DNA of 64,000 nt from Ectobacillus sp. JY-23 (GTDB lineage: Bacteria; Bacillota; Bacilli; Bacillales; Bacillaceae_G), in assembly GCF_023022965.1 (NCBI RefSeq), contig NZ_CP095462.1, positions 248,001 through 312,000 of the forward strand. Reading direction: 5' to 3'. The translations under genes were made by a program, and so were the position numbers. How positions within the stretch are numbered: the stretch's first letter is position 1; the number at the start of each line of letters is the position of its first letter. A model generated the notes under the pieces. The model was given only the letters and a program-made list of their open reading frames with translations. It was not told the DNA's origin and searched no databases. Positions 49,257 to 57,409 of this stretch are shown here, piece by piece.

Positions 49257-50432
49257 ATGTTGACGCTCTTACAAAATGGAGAAGTGTATGCGCCTCATTA
49301 CATAGGAAAAAAAGATGTATTGTTGGCGGGAGATCAAATCTGCTATATTGCGGACAAAATATCCATACCGGATAACTTTGCGCCTATGCGCGTCATTGAT
49401 GCAACAAACAAGTTAATTGTACCAGGATTTATTGATTCTCATGTGCACATTATTGGCGGAGGCGGTGAGGGCGGTTTTAAAACAAGAACTCCGGAAATCA
49501 TGCTAACCGATGTGACAACCGCAGGAGTCACTACCTTGGTCGGAGTTTTAGGAACAGACGGAACAACACGTTCTATGGAAAGTTTATTAGCCAAAGCTAG
49601 AGCTTTAGAAGAAGAAGGTGTTACATGTTATATTCACACCGGCTCCTATCATATTCCTGTGCAAACATTAACTGATAAAATCCAAAACGATATTATCCTA
49701 ATTGATAAGATTATTGGGGTTGGTGAAATTGCAATTGCAGATCACCGTTCTTCCCAGCCGACTGTCGAAGAGTTAATTAAGGTGGCTGTTGCTGCTCGTA
49801 ATGGCGGTATTTTGTCTGGAAAAGCTGGCATACTTGAGATACATGTTGGTGATGGGAAAGACAAGCTCCAATTGCTAGAAACGATTGTAGAGCAAACATC
49901 CATTCCCATAAGGCAATTTCATCCTACACATATTAATAGGAATGAAGAGTTATTTCAAGCCGGCATTCACTATGCACTGCGCGGTGGGTATGTAGACTTC
50001 ACAACAAGTACAATTCCGCAGTTTCTAGAGGAGGGGGAAGTAAAGTGTTCTCGAGGCCTTAAGTTGATGCTAGAAGCGGGTGTACCAATTGGAGCGATTA
50101 CCTTTTCTTCAGATGCACAAGCGAGTTTGCCCTCTTTTAACAGTGATGGTGAATTTTTAGGATTGCAGGTTGGACGCGTAGCCTCATTATTTGAAGCGGT
50201 TAGAGAGGCTGTATTAGAGGAGAAGCTTCCTCTTGAAGTAGCGCTACAGACGATTACATCCACACCGGCAACTGTATTAAAGTTATCGCAAAAAGGTACA
50301 ATTGCAAAAGGAAAGGATGCAGACCTTGTACTTTTAGAGAAGAATACGCTAAGGATACACACTGTGTTTGCTAAAGGAAATATGATGGTATCTGATGGTC
50401 AAGCCATCGTGAGAGGAACGTTTGAACAATAA
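49257..50432 (+). CDS. iadA: isoaspartyl dipeptidase (beta-aspartyl peptidase)
   Basis: The 391-residue amidohydrolase has the metal-binding HXH in PGFIDSHVHIIGGGGEGG, TAGVTTLVGVLGTDG, YIHTGSYHIPVQTLT, GVGEIAIADHRSSQPT, LEIHVGDGKDK, FHPTHINRNEELFQ and ITFSSDAQASLPSFN. This exact set marks IadA, a dinuclear zinc enzyme that hydrolyses isoaspartyl dipeptides from damaged proteins. The GEIAIADHRSS and carboxylate positions are present. GAAAGAGGTTGAGAAC precedes the ATG. It is monocistronic, or leads into the tat genes 117 bp downstream. Confidence 0.92.
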   Translation: MLTLLQNGEVYAPHYIGKKDVLLAGDQICYIADKISIPDNFAPMRVIDATNKLIVPGFIDSHVHIIGGGGEGGFKTRTPEIMLTDVTTAGVTTLVGVLGTDGTTRSMESLLAKARALEEEGVTCYIHTGSYHIPVQTLTDKIQNDIILIDKIIGVGEIAIADHRSSQPTVEELIKVAVAARNGGILSGKAGILEIHVGDGKDKLQLLETIVEQTSIPIRQFHPTHINRNEELFQAGIHYALRGGYVDFTTSTIPQFLEEGEVKCSRGLKLMLEAGVPIGAITFSSDAQASLPSFNSDGEFLGLQVGRVASLFEAVREAVLEEKLPLEVALQTITSTPATVLKLSQKGTIAKGKDADLVLLEKNTLRIHTVFAKGNMMVSDGQAIVRGTFEQ

Positions 50433-50549
50433 TTTTCAAATTTTTGTGAGAAAACATTACAATTCATTGACGAGTGCATGCTTTTTTGCCAAAATAAAAG
50501 AGTAAGAAGGGGTTTGTCTGAGAAGGCAGCCAATTTAAGGGGGATAATT

Positions 50550-50723
50550 ATGCCAAATATCGGATTTCCAGGCCTGATCTTAATCTTGCTAATTGCATTA
50601 ATTGTATTTGGGCCGAAAAAGCTGCCGGAGATTGGAAGGGCTTTCGGTGAAACTTTGAAGGAGTTTAAGCGTTCAACAAAAGACTTACGAGAAGACGCAA
50701 TAGAAGCAAAAGAAAAACAATGA
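50550..50723 (+). CDS. tatA: twin-arginine translocase subunit TatA
   Basis: A 57-residue protein with an N-terminal TM helix ([20 protein letters not shown]), the [11 protein letters not shown] hinge and a charged amphipathic helix ([20 protein letters not shown]). This is a TatA with the expected length and motifs, forming the export pore with TatC. ATG 50550 has AAGGGGGATAATT upstream; the open frame upstream is unsupported. TatC follows 66 bp on, forming a minimal TatAC system. Confidence 0.93.
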   Translation: MPNIGFPGLILILLIALIVFGPKKLPEIGRAFGETLKEFKRSTKDLREDAIEAKEKQ

Positions 50724-50788
50724 TGCGGTAAAGGGATGTGGGAGACGTTCTCTTGCATCCTTTTTTCAGAAATGAGCAGGTGAGACAG

Positions 50789-51523
50789 ATGCAGGAAGAA
50801 ATGAGTGTTGTAGAACACTTAAGTGAATTAAGAAAGCGTTTAATTATTACAGCGCTAACTTTTATAGTATTTATGACAGTTGGATTTATATATACAAAAG
50901 ATATATATAAATTTTTGGTGAAAGATTTGGAGGTTCAGCTCGTTGTGCTGGGACCAGGTGATATTTTATGGATTTATTTTATAATTTCTGCTGTATTTGC
51001 TGTTATATGTACTATTCCGATTGCCGCAGTACAAGTATGGTTATTTGTAAAACCGGCATTATTGCCACATGAGCAAAAAATGACGCTTCTTTACATACCT
51101 GCGTTATTTATTCTTTTTGTGGGAGGCCTTTGTTTTGGCTACTTCATTATTATGCCAACTGTATTTTCTTTTTTACTTAGCTTAGGAACCGATATGTTTC
51201 AAGAGATGTTTACAACTGAAAAGTATTTTGAATTTGTCATGAATATGACTATGCCGTTTGCAGTGTTATTTGAGTTACCAGCGGTAGCAATGTTTTTGAC
51301 AAGCATTGGTTTATTAAATCCAATTGCATTACAGAAAATTAGAAAGTATGCATACTTTGTTTTAATTGTCATCGCGGTATGCATTACGCCACCTGATTTT
51401 TTATCGGATTTTCTTGTTTCAATACCTTTATTGCTTATCTACGAGTTAAGTATAGCGTTGTCAGCGTATGTATATAGACGGAAAGTGAGAAGAGAAGCAC
51501 AAGATATAGTGGGAAATGCCTAA
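50789..51523 (+). CDS. tatC: twin-arginine translocase subunit TatC
   Basis: A 244-residue membrane protein with six TM helices and the TatC hallmarks: SVVEHLSELRKRLIITALTF, FVKPALLPHEQKMTLLYIPA, LCFGYFIIMPTVFSFLLSLG, FEFVMNMTMPFAVLFELPAV and ITPPDFLSDFLVSIPLLLIY. It recognises the twin-arginine signal peptide and recruits TatA. ATG 50789 (QEEMSVVEHL) is the family's usual start region; the 17 preceding in-frame codons are not conserved in my recollection. It is followed by a strong terminator. Confidence 0.93.
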   Translation: MQEEMSVVEHLSELRKRLIITALTFIVFMTVGFIYTKDIYKFLVKDLEVQLVVLGPGDILWIYFIISAVFAVICTIPIAAVQVWLFVKPALLPHEQKMTLLYIPALFILFVGGLCFGYFIIMPTVFSFLLSLGTDMFQEMFTTEKYFEFVMNMTMPFAVLFELPAVAMFLTSIGLLNPIALQKIRKYAYFVLIVIAVCITPPDFLSDFLVSIPLLLIYELSIALSAYVYRRKVRREAQDIVGNA

Positions 51524-51548
51524 GTAGTAGGCATTTCCCACTTTTTTT
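51508..51548 (+). terminator. rho-independent terminator
   Basis: AGTGGGAAATGCCTA and TAGGCATTTCCCACT form a 15-bp perfect stem, followed by T7. It ends tatAC. Confidence 0.88.
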
Positions 51549-51677
51549 GTTATACTATCTATGAAAACGCATACAATATAGTGGATAGAAAAAATAATGT
51601 ACTGCTAAATTTAGACAAACTTTTTACTTGTCTTTGTTTATACTAAATATAACTCCACAAAAAAGAGGATTGATATC

Positions 51678-51929
51678 GTGATTATGAAAAGTTTCTATTT
51701 CACTCACCTGACAGGCATGTGTGTTAAAATTGTAGAAATCCCCGTCTTAGAATCACAACATCCTTTTGCATTTCAGATCAATGCGCGTCTTCAATTATTT
51801 ATCTCTAAAATTCAAAAACAAAAAAATCCAAATTTTAGTTATTCGTTTCGCGAGTACTTGCGTAATTCGATGAAATGGTCGGAATATTCACATGTATATG
51901 ATGTGAATACTCTAGAGAAAAATGCATAG
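51678..51929 (+). CDS. small conserved-looking protein of unknown function
   Basis: An 83-residue soluble protein starting MIMKSFYFTHLTGMCVKIVE from a GTG, with GAGG nine bases upstream; an ATG two codons later is also possible. Middle part NARLQLFISKIQKQKNPNFS, end YLRNSMKWSEYSHVYD. It has many aromatic residues and no clear motif. The gene stands alone, with a large perfect palindrome just after it. I do not recognise the family. Confidence 0.55.
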   Translation: MIMKSFYFTHLTGMCVKIVEIPVLESQHPFAFQINARLQLFISKIQKQKNPNFSYSFREYLRNSMKWSEYSHVYDVNTLEKNA

Positions 51930-51973
51930 ACGAAAAAGAAACAGAATTGTACAATTCTGTTTCTTTTTCGTCT
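51928..51973. terminator. long perfect palindrome, bidirectional terminator
   Basis: A 46-bp perfect palindrome: AGACGAAAAAGAAACAGAAT on the left and its mirror on the right. Because both ends are A/T-rich, it can work as a terminator in either direction. It lies one base before the gene's stop ends and is the longest perfect palindrome I saw here. Confidence 0.65.
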
Positions 51974-52102
51974 ATTTTATAAAAGGTAATTTAGTTCATA
52001 AATGGATAAGTATATTTTGAGGAATTTGGTAAGTAATTGTTGAAAGCGGTGCAAATACTAGTATAATAACAAGAAGAGTGTACCGGAAAGGAACGAAGAA
52101 TA

Positions 52103-52945
52103 ATGACAAAAATTAAGCTTGTGACAGATTCTACAGTAGATTTATCTGATGATGTAATTAAACAATATGATATCCATGTGATTCCTTTATCCATTACTAT
52201 AGATAATGAGACATACTTAGACCGTGTTGACTTGACACCGCAGCAATTCATTGAAAAGATGCAAGTATCAAAGGAGTTGCCAAAAAGTTCCCAGCCTGCT
52301 GTCGGCGCATTTGTAGAATTGTACGATCGTTTGGGTGAGGATGGTAGTGAAGTATTGGCAATCCATATGACGAGTGGTATGAGTGGAACTTTTAATACAG
52401 CGACAAGCGCAGCTGCGATGACAGATACAAAAGTTACCGTGATTGACTCCACATTTATGACGCATGCGATGGGGTATCAGGTGATTGAAGCAGCTAAAAT
52501 GATTCAACAAGGTAAAACACTTGAAGAAATTTTAGAGCGTGTGGAAGAAGTACGCCAGAATTCACATTTATATGTTGTAGTTGATACACTTGAGAATCTA
52601 GTTAAAGGCGGGCGTATCGGAAGAGGGAAGGCTTTTCTTGGTTCATTGTTAAATATTAAACCAATTGCAAATTTAGCGGATGGTGTGTACACGCCTGTTA
52701 CAAAAGTACGTAGTCATGGACAAGTGGTAAAAACGTTGGTGAAAATATTAGCAGAAGATACAGCTGGTAAAACGATTAAGGCGGTAAGTATTCCACATGC
52801 GGAAGCTTTACCACTTGCACAAAGCTTAAAAGAGGCAATTGAGAAAGTAACAGGATTTCAGAATACACAAATCTTTTATACAACACCGGTTATTAGTACA
52901 CATACAGGTGTAGGAGCAATCGGCTTTACCTATTTTGCTGAGTAA
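52103..52945 (+). CDS. DegV-family fatty-acid-binding protein
   Basis: A 280-residue DegV protein: KIKLVTDSTVDLSDDVIKQY at the start, PKSSQPAVGAFVELYDRLG, VLAIHMTSGMSGTFNTATSA, VTVIDSTFMTHAMGYQVIEA and VVDTLENLVKGGRIGRGKAF, with IFYTTPVISTHTGVGAIGF at the end. These are the standard fatty-acid-contacting segments. DegV/FakB proteins hold a fatty acid for phosphorylation by FakA. GGAAAGGAACGAAG precedes the ATG. It is a single gene with a terminator right after it. Confidence 0.92.
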   Translation: MTKIKLVTDSTVDLSDDVIKQYDIHVIPLSITIDNETYLDRVDLTPQQFIEKMQVSKELPKSSQPAVGAFVELYDRLGEDGSEVLAIHMTSGMSGTFNTATSAAAMTDTKVTVIDSTFMTHAMGYQVIEAAKMIQQGKTLEEILERVEEVRQNSHLYVVVDTLENLVKGGRIGRGKAFLGSLLNIKPIANLADGVYTPVTKVRSHGQVVKTLVKILAEDTAGKTIKAVSIPHAEALPLAQSLKEAIEKVTGFQNTQIFYTTPVISTHTGVGAIGFTYFAE

Positions 52946-52970
52946 GGGAGGGAAACCTCTCTTTTTTTTT
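52944..52970 (+). terminator. rho-independent terminator
   Basis: AAGGGAGG and CCTCTCTT pair around GAAA, followed by a T-run. Confidence 0.78.
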
Positions 52971-53033
52971 GCCAAAAATGGTTAACAAGGCAAAGTGTGG
53001 GAAATATAAGAAAAAACAAAAGAGGGATTGATT

Positions 53034-54659
53034 ATGTTTTTTCGAAAGCGACGCAAAAAGCAAAAACCATCACAAAAGCATAATCAGGTAGAAATGTTTG
53101 AAGTAAAATCTACGCAAGGTTATGTGATAGATCATGGGAAAACAGAACGGGCGAAACACTCTATAAATAGAAATAGCAATGAAGAGCAGGTAGAAATAGA
53201 CAATGGAGAGTTGAGCAAGCAAATTAAAAAGGCAATGAATGAAAATCCAGATCTGCAAACTCGCAGCCTTTACAAAGAGAGTCGTCTTGTTACCATATTT
53301 TTCATGAAGGGTGCAATTAACGAACAGGCACTTCATGAAGATGTACTAGCTAATATTATGAAGTTGTCGGTACAACATCTTACAAATGAAGAGTTAAAGA
53401 GTAACATTCCAATCAGTCGTATACAAGAAAGTCATCAAATTACAGAAATTTGTAGTAATTTAATGGATGGTTGGATTTTTATTCATATTCAAGACGAACA
53501 AGATGGTTTGCTGTTTAATTTGTCGCAACCGCAATATCGACCGTTATTTCAATCTATGAACGAAGCAAATGTTTTAGGGCCGAAGCTTGAGTTTACAGAA
53601 TCATTGGAAACGAATACACAAGTGCTAAGACAATTAATTAAAGATGAAAATCTGGTAATGGAATCTTACACGCTGGGGAGGCGCGCTCCAAAAGAGATTC
53701 GGATTATATATATGAAAGGCATTGCAGATGAAGAAAATGTAAAAACGTTTCGGGAACGAATTCAAAGGATCGACATTGATGATATATTAGACAGCTCAGT
53801 CCTGATTCAGCTGATTGAAGAAAATGTATACTCATTGTTTCCGCAGTTTATTATGACAGAACAACCACAGCGCTTTGCGTATTCTGTTTTGGGAGGGCGG
53901 ATTGGCGTGCTAGTGAACGGAAGCCCGATGGCTGTATTGGGACCAGTAACATTCTTTAGTTTTTTTGAATCGACAGAAGACCTATATTTTCGCTGGAACG
54001 TAAGCACGTTTTTCCGGCTACTGCGCTTCGTTGCAGTATTCATTTCCATGGCATTTACACCTGTATATGTCGCAGCCTTAACCTATCACTATGAAGTTAT
54101 TCCTTCTGCATTGTTAGTTTCACTAGGGCAATCACGTGCTAACGTTCCTTTTCCGCCTGTGATGGAGGCACTTATATTAGAGGGTGCCATTGAACTCCTT
54201 AGGGAGGCGGGTGCACGCTTGCCAACAAAAGTAGGTCAAACCATTGGTATCGTAGGTGGTATAGTGATTGGACAAGCGGCAGTGCAAGCGGGGCTGACAA
54301 GTAATATTCTCATTATTGCGGTAGCTCTTAGTGCACTGGCTTCATTTACATCACCAAATTATGTGATGGGTACAGTAATTCGAGTAATCCGATTTCCGCT
54401 TATTATTTTAGCTGGGATTGCAGGGGGAATAGGCCTTACGTTTGGTCTTACCTTTTTGCTTATTCACTTATTAAAGGTGACCAGTTTAAATCGGCCGTAC
54501 CTCGCGCCGATTTATCCATGGCGCTTTCGAGATATGACAAAGAGCATTATTCGAATTCCGCATTTATACAGCACAGAGCGGTCCAGTTATAATAATCCCC
54601 AAGACAAAGTACAATTGAAAGAAAATCGAAAGAAACAGAAAAAAGATATTGATGAGTAG
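53034..54659 (+). CDS. gerKA: spore germination receptor subunit A (GerKA-like)
   Basis: A 541-residue GerA-family A subunit. It begins with a basic tail (FFRKRRKKQKPSQK), then the soluble N-terminal domain (LQTRSLYKESRLVTIFFMKG, LMDGWIFIHIQDEQDGLLF, GPKLEFTESLETNTQVLRQL, RAPKEIRIIYMKGI) and a membrane domain with about five TM helices (FMAFTPVYVAALTYH-like, EALILEGAIELLREAGARLP, VGQTIGIVGGIVIGQAAVQA). It senses germinants in the inner spore membrane with GerB and GerC subunits. ATG 53034 has AGAGGG upstream. The next gene starts 8 bp on. Confidence 0.9.
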   Translation: MFFRKRRKKQKPSQKHNQVEMFEVKSTQGYVIDHGKTERAKHSINRNSNEEQVEIDNGELSKQIKKAMNENPDLQTRSLYKESRLVTIFFMKGAINEQALHEDVLANIMKLSVQHLTNEELKSNIPISRIQESHQITEICSNLMDGWIFIHIQDEQDGLLFNLSQPQYRPLFQSMNEANVLGPKLEFTESLETNTQVLRQLIKDENLVMESYTLGRRAPKEIRIIYMKGIADEENVKTFRERIQRIDIDDILDSSVLIQLIEENVYSLFPQFIMTEQPQRFAYSVLGGRIGVLVNGSPMAVLGPVTFFSFFESTEDLYFRWNVSTFFRLLRFVAVFISMAFTPVYVAALTYHYEVIPSALLVSLGQSRANVPFPPVMEALILEGAIELLREAGARLPTKVGQTIGIVGGIVIGQAAVQAGLTSNILIIAVALSALASFTSPNYVMGTVIRVIRFPLIILAGIAGGIGLTFGLTFLLIHLLKVTSLNRPYLAPIYPWRFRDMTKSIIRIPHLYSTERSSYNNPQDKVQLKENRKKQKKDIDE

Positions 54660-54667
54660 GGAATAAC

Positions 54668-55768
54668 ATGGAAAAAACAATTCCAAAACATTTAATGTTT
54701 CCGAGTGGTCTTTTGGTTATCGTGATTCATACCTTGCAGATTGGTGTTGGCATTACAGGGTTTTCACGTCTTATCTTTCAATATGCGAAGCAAGATGCAT
54801 GGATAGCCGTTATAGTAGCTGGCTTAGTGGCACATGTAGTCGTGTTTGTTATTGTACAAACCCTAAAGCGCTTTCAAGGCAAGGGGTTGTTCGAAATTCA
54901 CGTTGATTTATTTGGAAAGTGGCTAGGAAATGCACTTAATTTCTTGTATATTCTTTATTTATTTGGCTACGGCATTACATACATTATCAATTATTACGCT
55001 TTTGTGGGCGAATATTTAATGCAGGATATGCCGATATGGTTTATTTCAGTGGTTATGCTTATTTTAACTATTTATACAGTCAAGGGCGGTATACGAGTTG
55101 TCATCGGTATTAGTCTCACCACCTTTTTACTTACGTTTTGGCTTTTCTTAGTAGCTTTACAAACGTTACAGTATTTTGATTGGTTGCATTTTCTACCGGT
55201 TTTTGAAGCTAGTCCGAACAATCTATTACAGGGTGCGTATGAAATGTCATTTTCCCTCACAGGATTTGAACTGTTGTATTTTCTCTATCCGTATGTAGGA
55301 ACAAAGCAAACTGTTCATCGATATGCGCAGTTCGCTATCCTTTTCACAAATATGGTTTATTTGTACACTATTATAGTTACTATTGGCTTCTATTCAGATG
55401 AGAGTTTACTAAAAACAATTTGGCCAACATTAAATCTTTTTAAATCTGTTAATTTTCCCTTTTTAGAGCAATTTGAAGTAGTCCTTATTTGTATGATGAT
55501 GCTCGTGTTATTGCCGAATATGAGTACTTTAGCATGGGTAGTAACAAAAGGACTTAAAGAAACTTTTAGGATAAAGCAAACAACAGCTTTATATACACTC
55601 AGCATTATTATGTTTTTCATTACGCTTTTCTTTAAATCACGAGCTCAAATTGGAGATTATACAGAATTTTTTAATACGGTAACCTTTATTGCTTCGTTTA
55701 TATATCCAGTTGTATTATTCATTGCAACATTGCTTATACAGACCATTAGAAGGAGGAAGGCAATTTGA
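54668..55768 (+). CDS. gerKB: spore germination receptor subunit B (GerKB-like)
   Basis: A 366-residue membrane protein with about ten TM helices, related to the APC amino acid permeases. It starts PKHLMFPSGLLVIVIHTLQI, then GISLTTFLLTFWLFLVALQT, GFELLYFLYPYVGTKQTVHR and VLLPNMSTLAWVVTKGLKET. This is the GerB/GerKB layout, the likely germinant-binding subunit in the receptor. The end overlaps the TTG start of the C subunit by 4 bp. AGTAGGGAATAAC precedes the ATG. Confidence 0.9.
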   Translation: MEKTIPKHLMFPSGLLVIVIHTLQIGVGITGFSRLIFQYAKQDAWIAVIVAGLVAHVVVFVIVQTLKRFQGKGLFEIHVDLFGKWLGNALNFLYILYLFGYGITYIINYYAFVGEYLMQDMPIWFISVVMLILTIYTVKGGIRVVIGISLTTFLLTFWLFLVALQTLQYFDWLHFLPVFEASPNNLLQGAYEMSFSLTGFELLYFLYPYVGTKQTVHRYAQFAILFTNMVYLYTIIVTIGFYSDESLLKTIWPTLNLFKSVNFPFLEQFEVVLICMMMLVLLPNMSTLAWVVTKGLKETFRIKQTTALYTLSIIMFFITLFFKSRAQIGDYTEFFNTVTFIASFIYPVVLFIATLLIQTIRRRKAI

Positions 55769-56904
55769 AAAGATTGATTATTGTTTTAGCTTGCTGCACG
55801 ATCTTTCTTTCGGGGTGTGTAATCAAAAAACGAGCGTTAGAAACCTTAGGATTGGCTACTGCAATTGGCCTTGATAGGGAAGAGAATGACAAAGTGCGCG
55901 GAACGATTGTTTTACATCATTTTGGCTCTAAACCAGAAGATGTAGCGCAGCAGTTAACAAGTATGGCTGATACAAGCAAAGGTTTATTTAAATATATGAA
56001 TTTAGAGACTAGTGATCGGCTTGTGACCGGGCAGCTTCGTGTGGCTATATATGGAAAGGAATATGCAGAGAAGAGGGAGATTGTACGGCAAGTAGAAACT
56101 TTAAAACGTGATGCAGCTACGCAAACTAACATGTATCTTGCAATCAGCAAAACAACAGCTAAAGATATTTTATATCAGCCACAAGATCAAGAGCATTCTA
56201 AAAATATGGGTACGTATTTATACAAAATGATTCAACAAAACATTGAAGATGACGGTGTTATTTCTTGTACAGTGCAAGAATTTTTGCGGGATTATTATCA
56301 GGTGGGGAGAGATCCCGTTTTGCCACTTTTAGAAAAAAGAAAGGATTTTGTGTTAATTGACGGTTCGGCATTGATGTATCGAGGGAAATTAATGGGATCT
56401 ATTACAGCAGCAGAAACATTTTATATAAAAGCGTTAAGAGAAGGATACAAAGGATTTGGTTCTATTGATGTGAAATTGCCCGCTGAGCCATTTCAAAAAT
56501 TTTATGGTGAGAAAGGAGACGACTTTCCTTTACTGGTTAACTTGCAACAGATAAAAGTAAAGCCAAAATTGAAATTAGTACAACAAAACAATCCGATTTT
56601 TGATGTGGATGTCAAAATGACTGCAAATATAGCTGCTTTAAGTCAGCCTATTGACCTTGGTAAGCCCGGTGTATATAAAGTATTTGAAAAAGAGCTTAGC
56701 AAAAAAATGAAGCAACATTTTTTAAAGGAAATTGAAAAGGTGCAAAAAATGAAAGTAGATCCAATAGGGTTTGGAGCTGTTTATGATGCTTCCGTACGGC
56801 ACTTGACTTTAGGTGAGAAGCAATGGTACAGCGATTTATATCCAAAAGCAAAATTTAATATTAAACTCAAGCTAACGATCGCAAGATCAGGTGTTCTTAA
56901 CTAA
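55765..56904 (+). CDS. gerKC: spore germination receptor subunit C (GerKC-like lipoprotein)
   Basis: A 379-residue Ger(x)C protein with a lipoprotein signal (IIVLACCTIFLSGC, lipobox LSGC) and the Ger(x)C domains: LGLATAIGLDREENDKVRG, GRDPVLPLLEKRKDFVLIDG, GSALMYRGKLMGSITAAETF and LSKKMKQHFLKEIEKVQKMK, with a C-terminal DLYPKAKFNIKLKLTIARSG. It is the lipid-anchored subunit of the GerA-type receptor, on the outer face of the inner spore membrane. TTG start with AGGAGGAAGGCAAT upstream. Its stop overlaps a minus-strand microprotein gene. Confidence 0.9.
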   Translation: MKRLIIVLACCTIFLSGCVIKKRALETLGLATAIGLDREENDKVRGTIVLHHFGSKPEDVAQQLTSMADTSKGLFKYMNLETSDRLVTGQLRVAIYGKEYAEKREIVRQVETLKRDAATQTNMYLAISKTTAKDILYQPQDQEHSKNMGTYLYKMIQQNIEDDGVISCTVQEFLRDYYQVGRDPVLPLLEKRKDFVLIDGSALMYRGKLMGSITAAETFYIKALREGYKGFGSIDVKLPAEPFQKFYGEKGDDFPLLVNLQQIKVKPKLKLVQQNNPIFDVDVKMTANIAALSQPIDLGKPGVYKVFEKELSKKMKQHFLKEIEKVQKMKVDPIGFGAVYDASVRHLTLGEKQWYSDLYPKAKFNIKLKLTIARSGVLN

Positions 56905-56974
56905 TAAGATAATAAATAACGAGTGTAAGAAAAGCGGCTGTGCTGTACATAAAACGTTTTTGTAGATACGACAT
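56897..56974 (-). CDS. 25-residue single-TM microprotein, antisense to the gerKC end
   Basis: The minus strand has GGAGGGATTTT before an ATG that opens MSYLQKRFMYSTAAFLTLVI and five more residues (YYLIS). The peptide has a basic start and one TM helix. Its 3' end overlaps the gerKC stop by 8 bp. The ribosome binding site and TM composition support a small membrane gene; function unknown. Confidence 0.45.
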   Translation of the reverse strand: MSYLQKRFMYSTAAFLTLVIYYLIS

Positions 56975-57026
56975 AAAATCCCTCCAGAAGCTTTTTCTAT
57001 ATAGAATGTTCAGGAGGGGCGTATTG

Positions 57027-57340
57027 TTATACGTGTAAAGCAAATTTTGTGTGATCTTTAATCTCGTTATAGCACAGTGTTTGACCGTGTAACAAGACGT
57101 GCAAATATTTAGGGGGTAACTGGTGGCTTTCCCAAGCAGTAGTTAGTCGTTCTAAAGCCTCTTGCGGTGTTTCGTCAGCAAGCGCAAATGCACCATAATG
57201 CATGGGAATAAAGTAAGTTGCCCCAAGGTCTTTGTAAGCACGTACAGACTCCTCAGGTGTCATATGAACATGCTTCATAAACCACTCTGGTTCATTAATA
57301 TCTAAAGCTAGAAGGTAAAAAACCTTGATATCATGCGGTT
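57027..57340 (-). pseudogene. 3' part of a metallo-beta-lactamase-fold hydrolase gene, interrupted by the prophage
   Basis: On the minus strand the C-terminal part of an RomA/NAPE-PLD-like MBL hydrolase reads from about PHDIKVFYLLALDINEPEWF, with MKHVHMTPEESVRAYKDLGA, YFIPMHYGAFALADETPQEA and a normal end. This matches the last third of proteins that carry EPRWFMKDVHMNPEEA-like segments. The N-terminal metal ligands (HxHxDH) are missing. Upstream sequence changes into prophage DNA, so the phage integrated inside this gene. The other part should lie beyond the right end of this window. Confidence 0.72.
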
Positions 57341-57409
57341 TCTTTGTTAAAGAGAAGCCGTCTTTTTTATGTTTGCTAACGAAATGCTAACATAGTGACC
57401 ACATAAAAT
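57300..57409. other. probable prophage left attachment region (attL)
   Basis: Between the MBL homology and the integrase stop there is a short stretch with TGCTAAC repeated (GTTTGCTAACGAAATGCTAAC, 57371-57391) and a hairpin-like GGTTTCTTTGTTAAAGAGAAGCC. The core cannot be set without the right end. The region is adjacent to int, which is where attP lies in most temperate phages. Confidence 0.4.
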
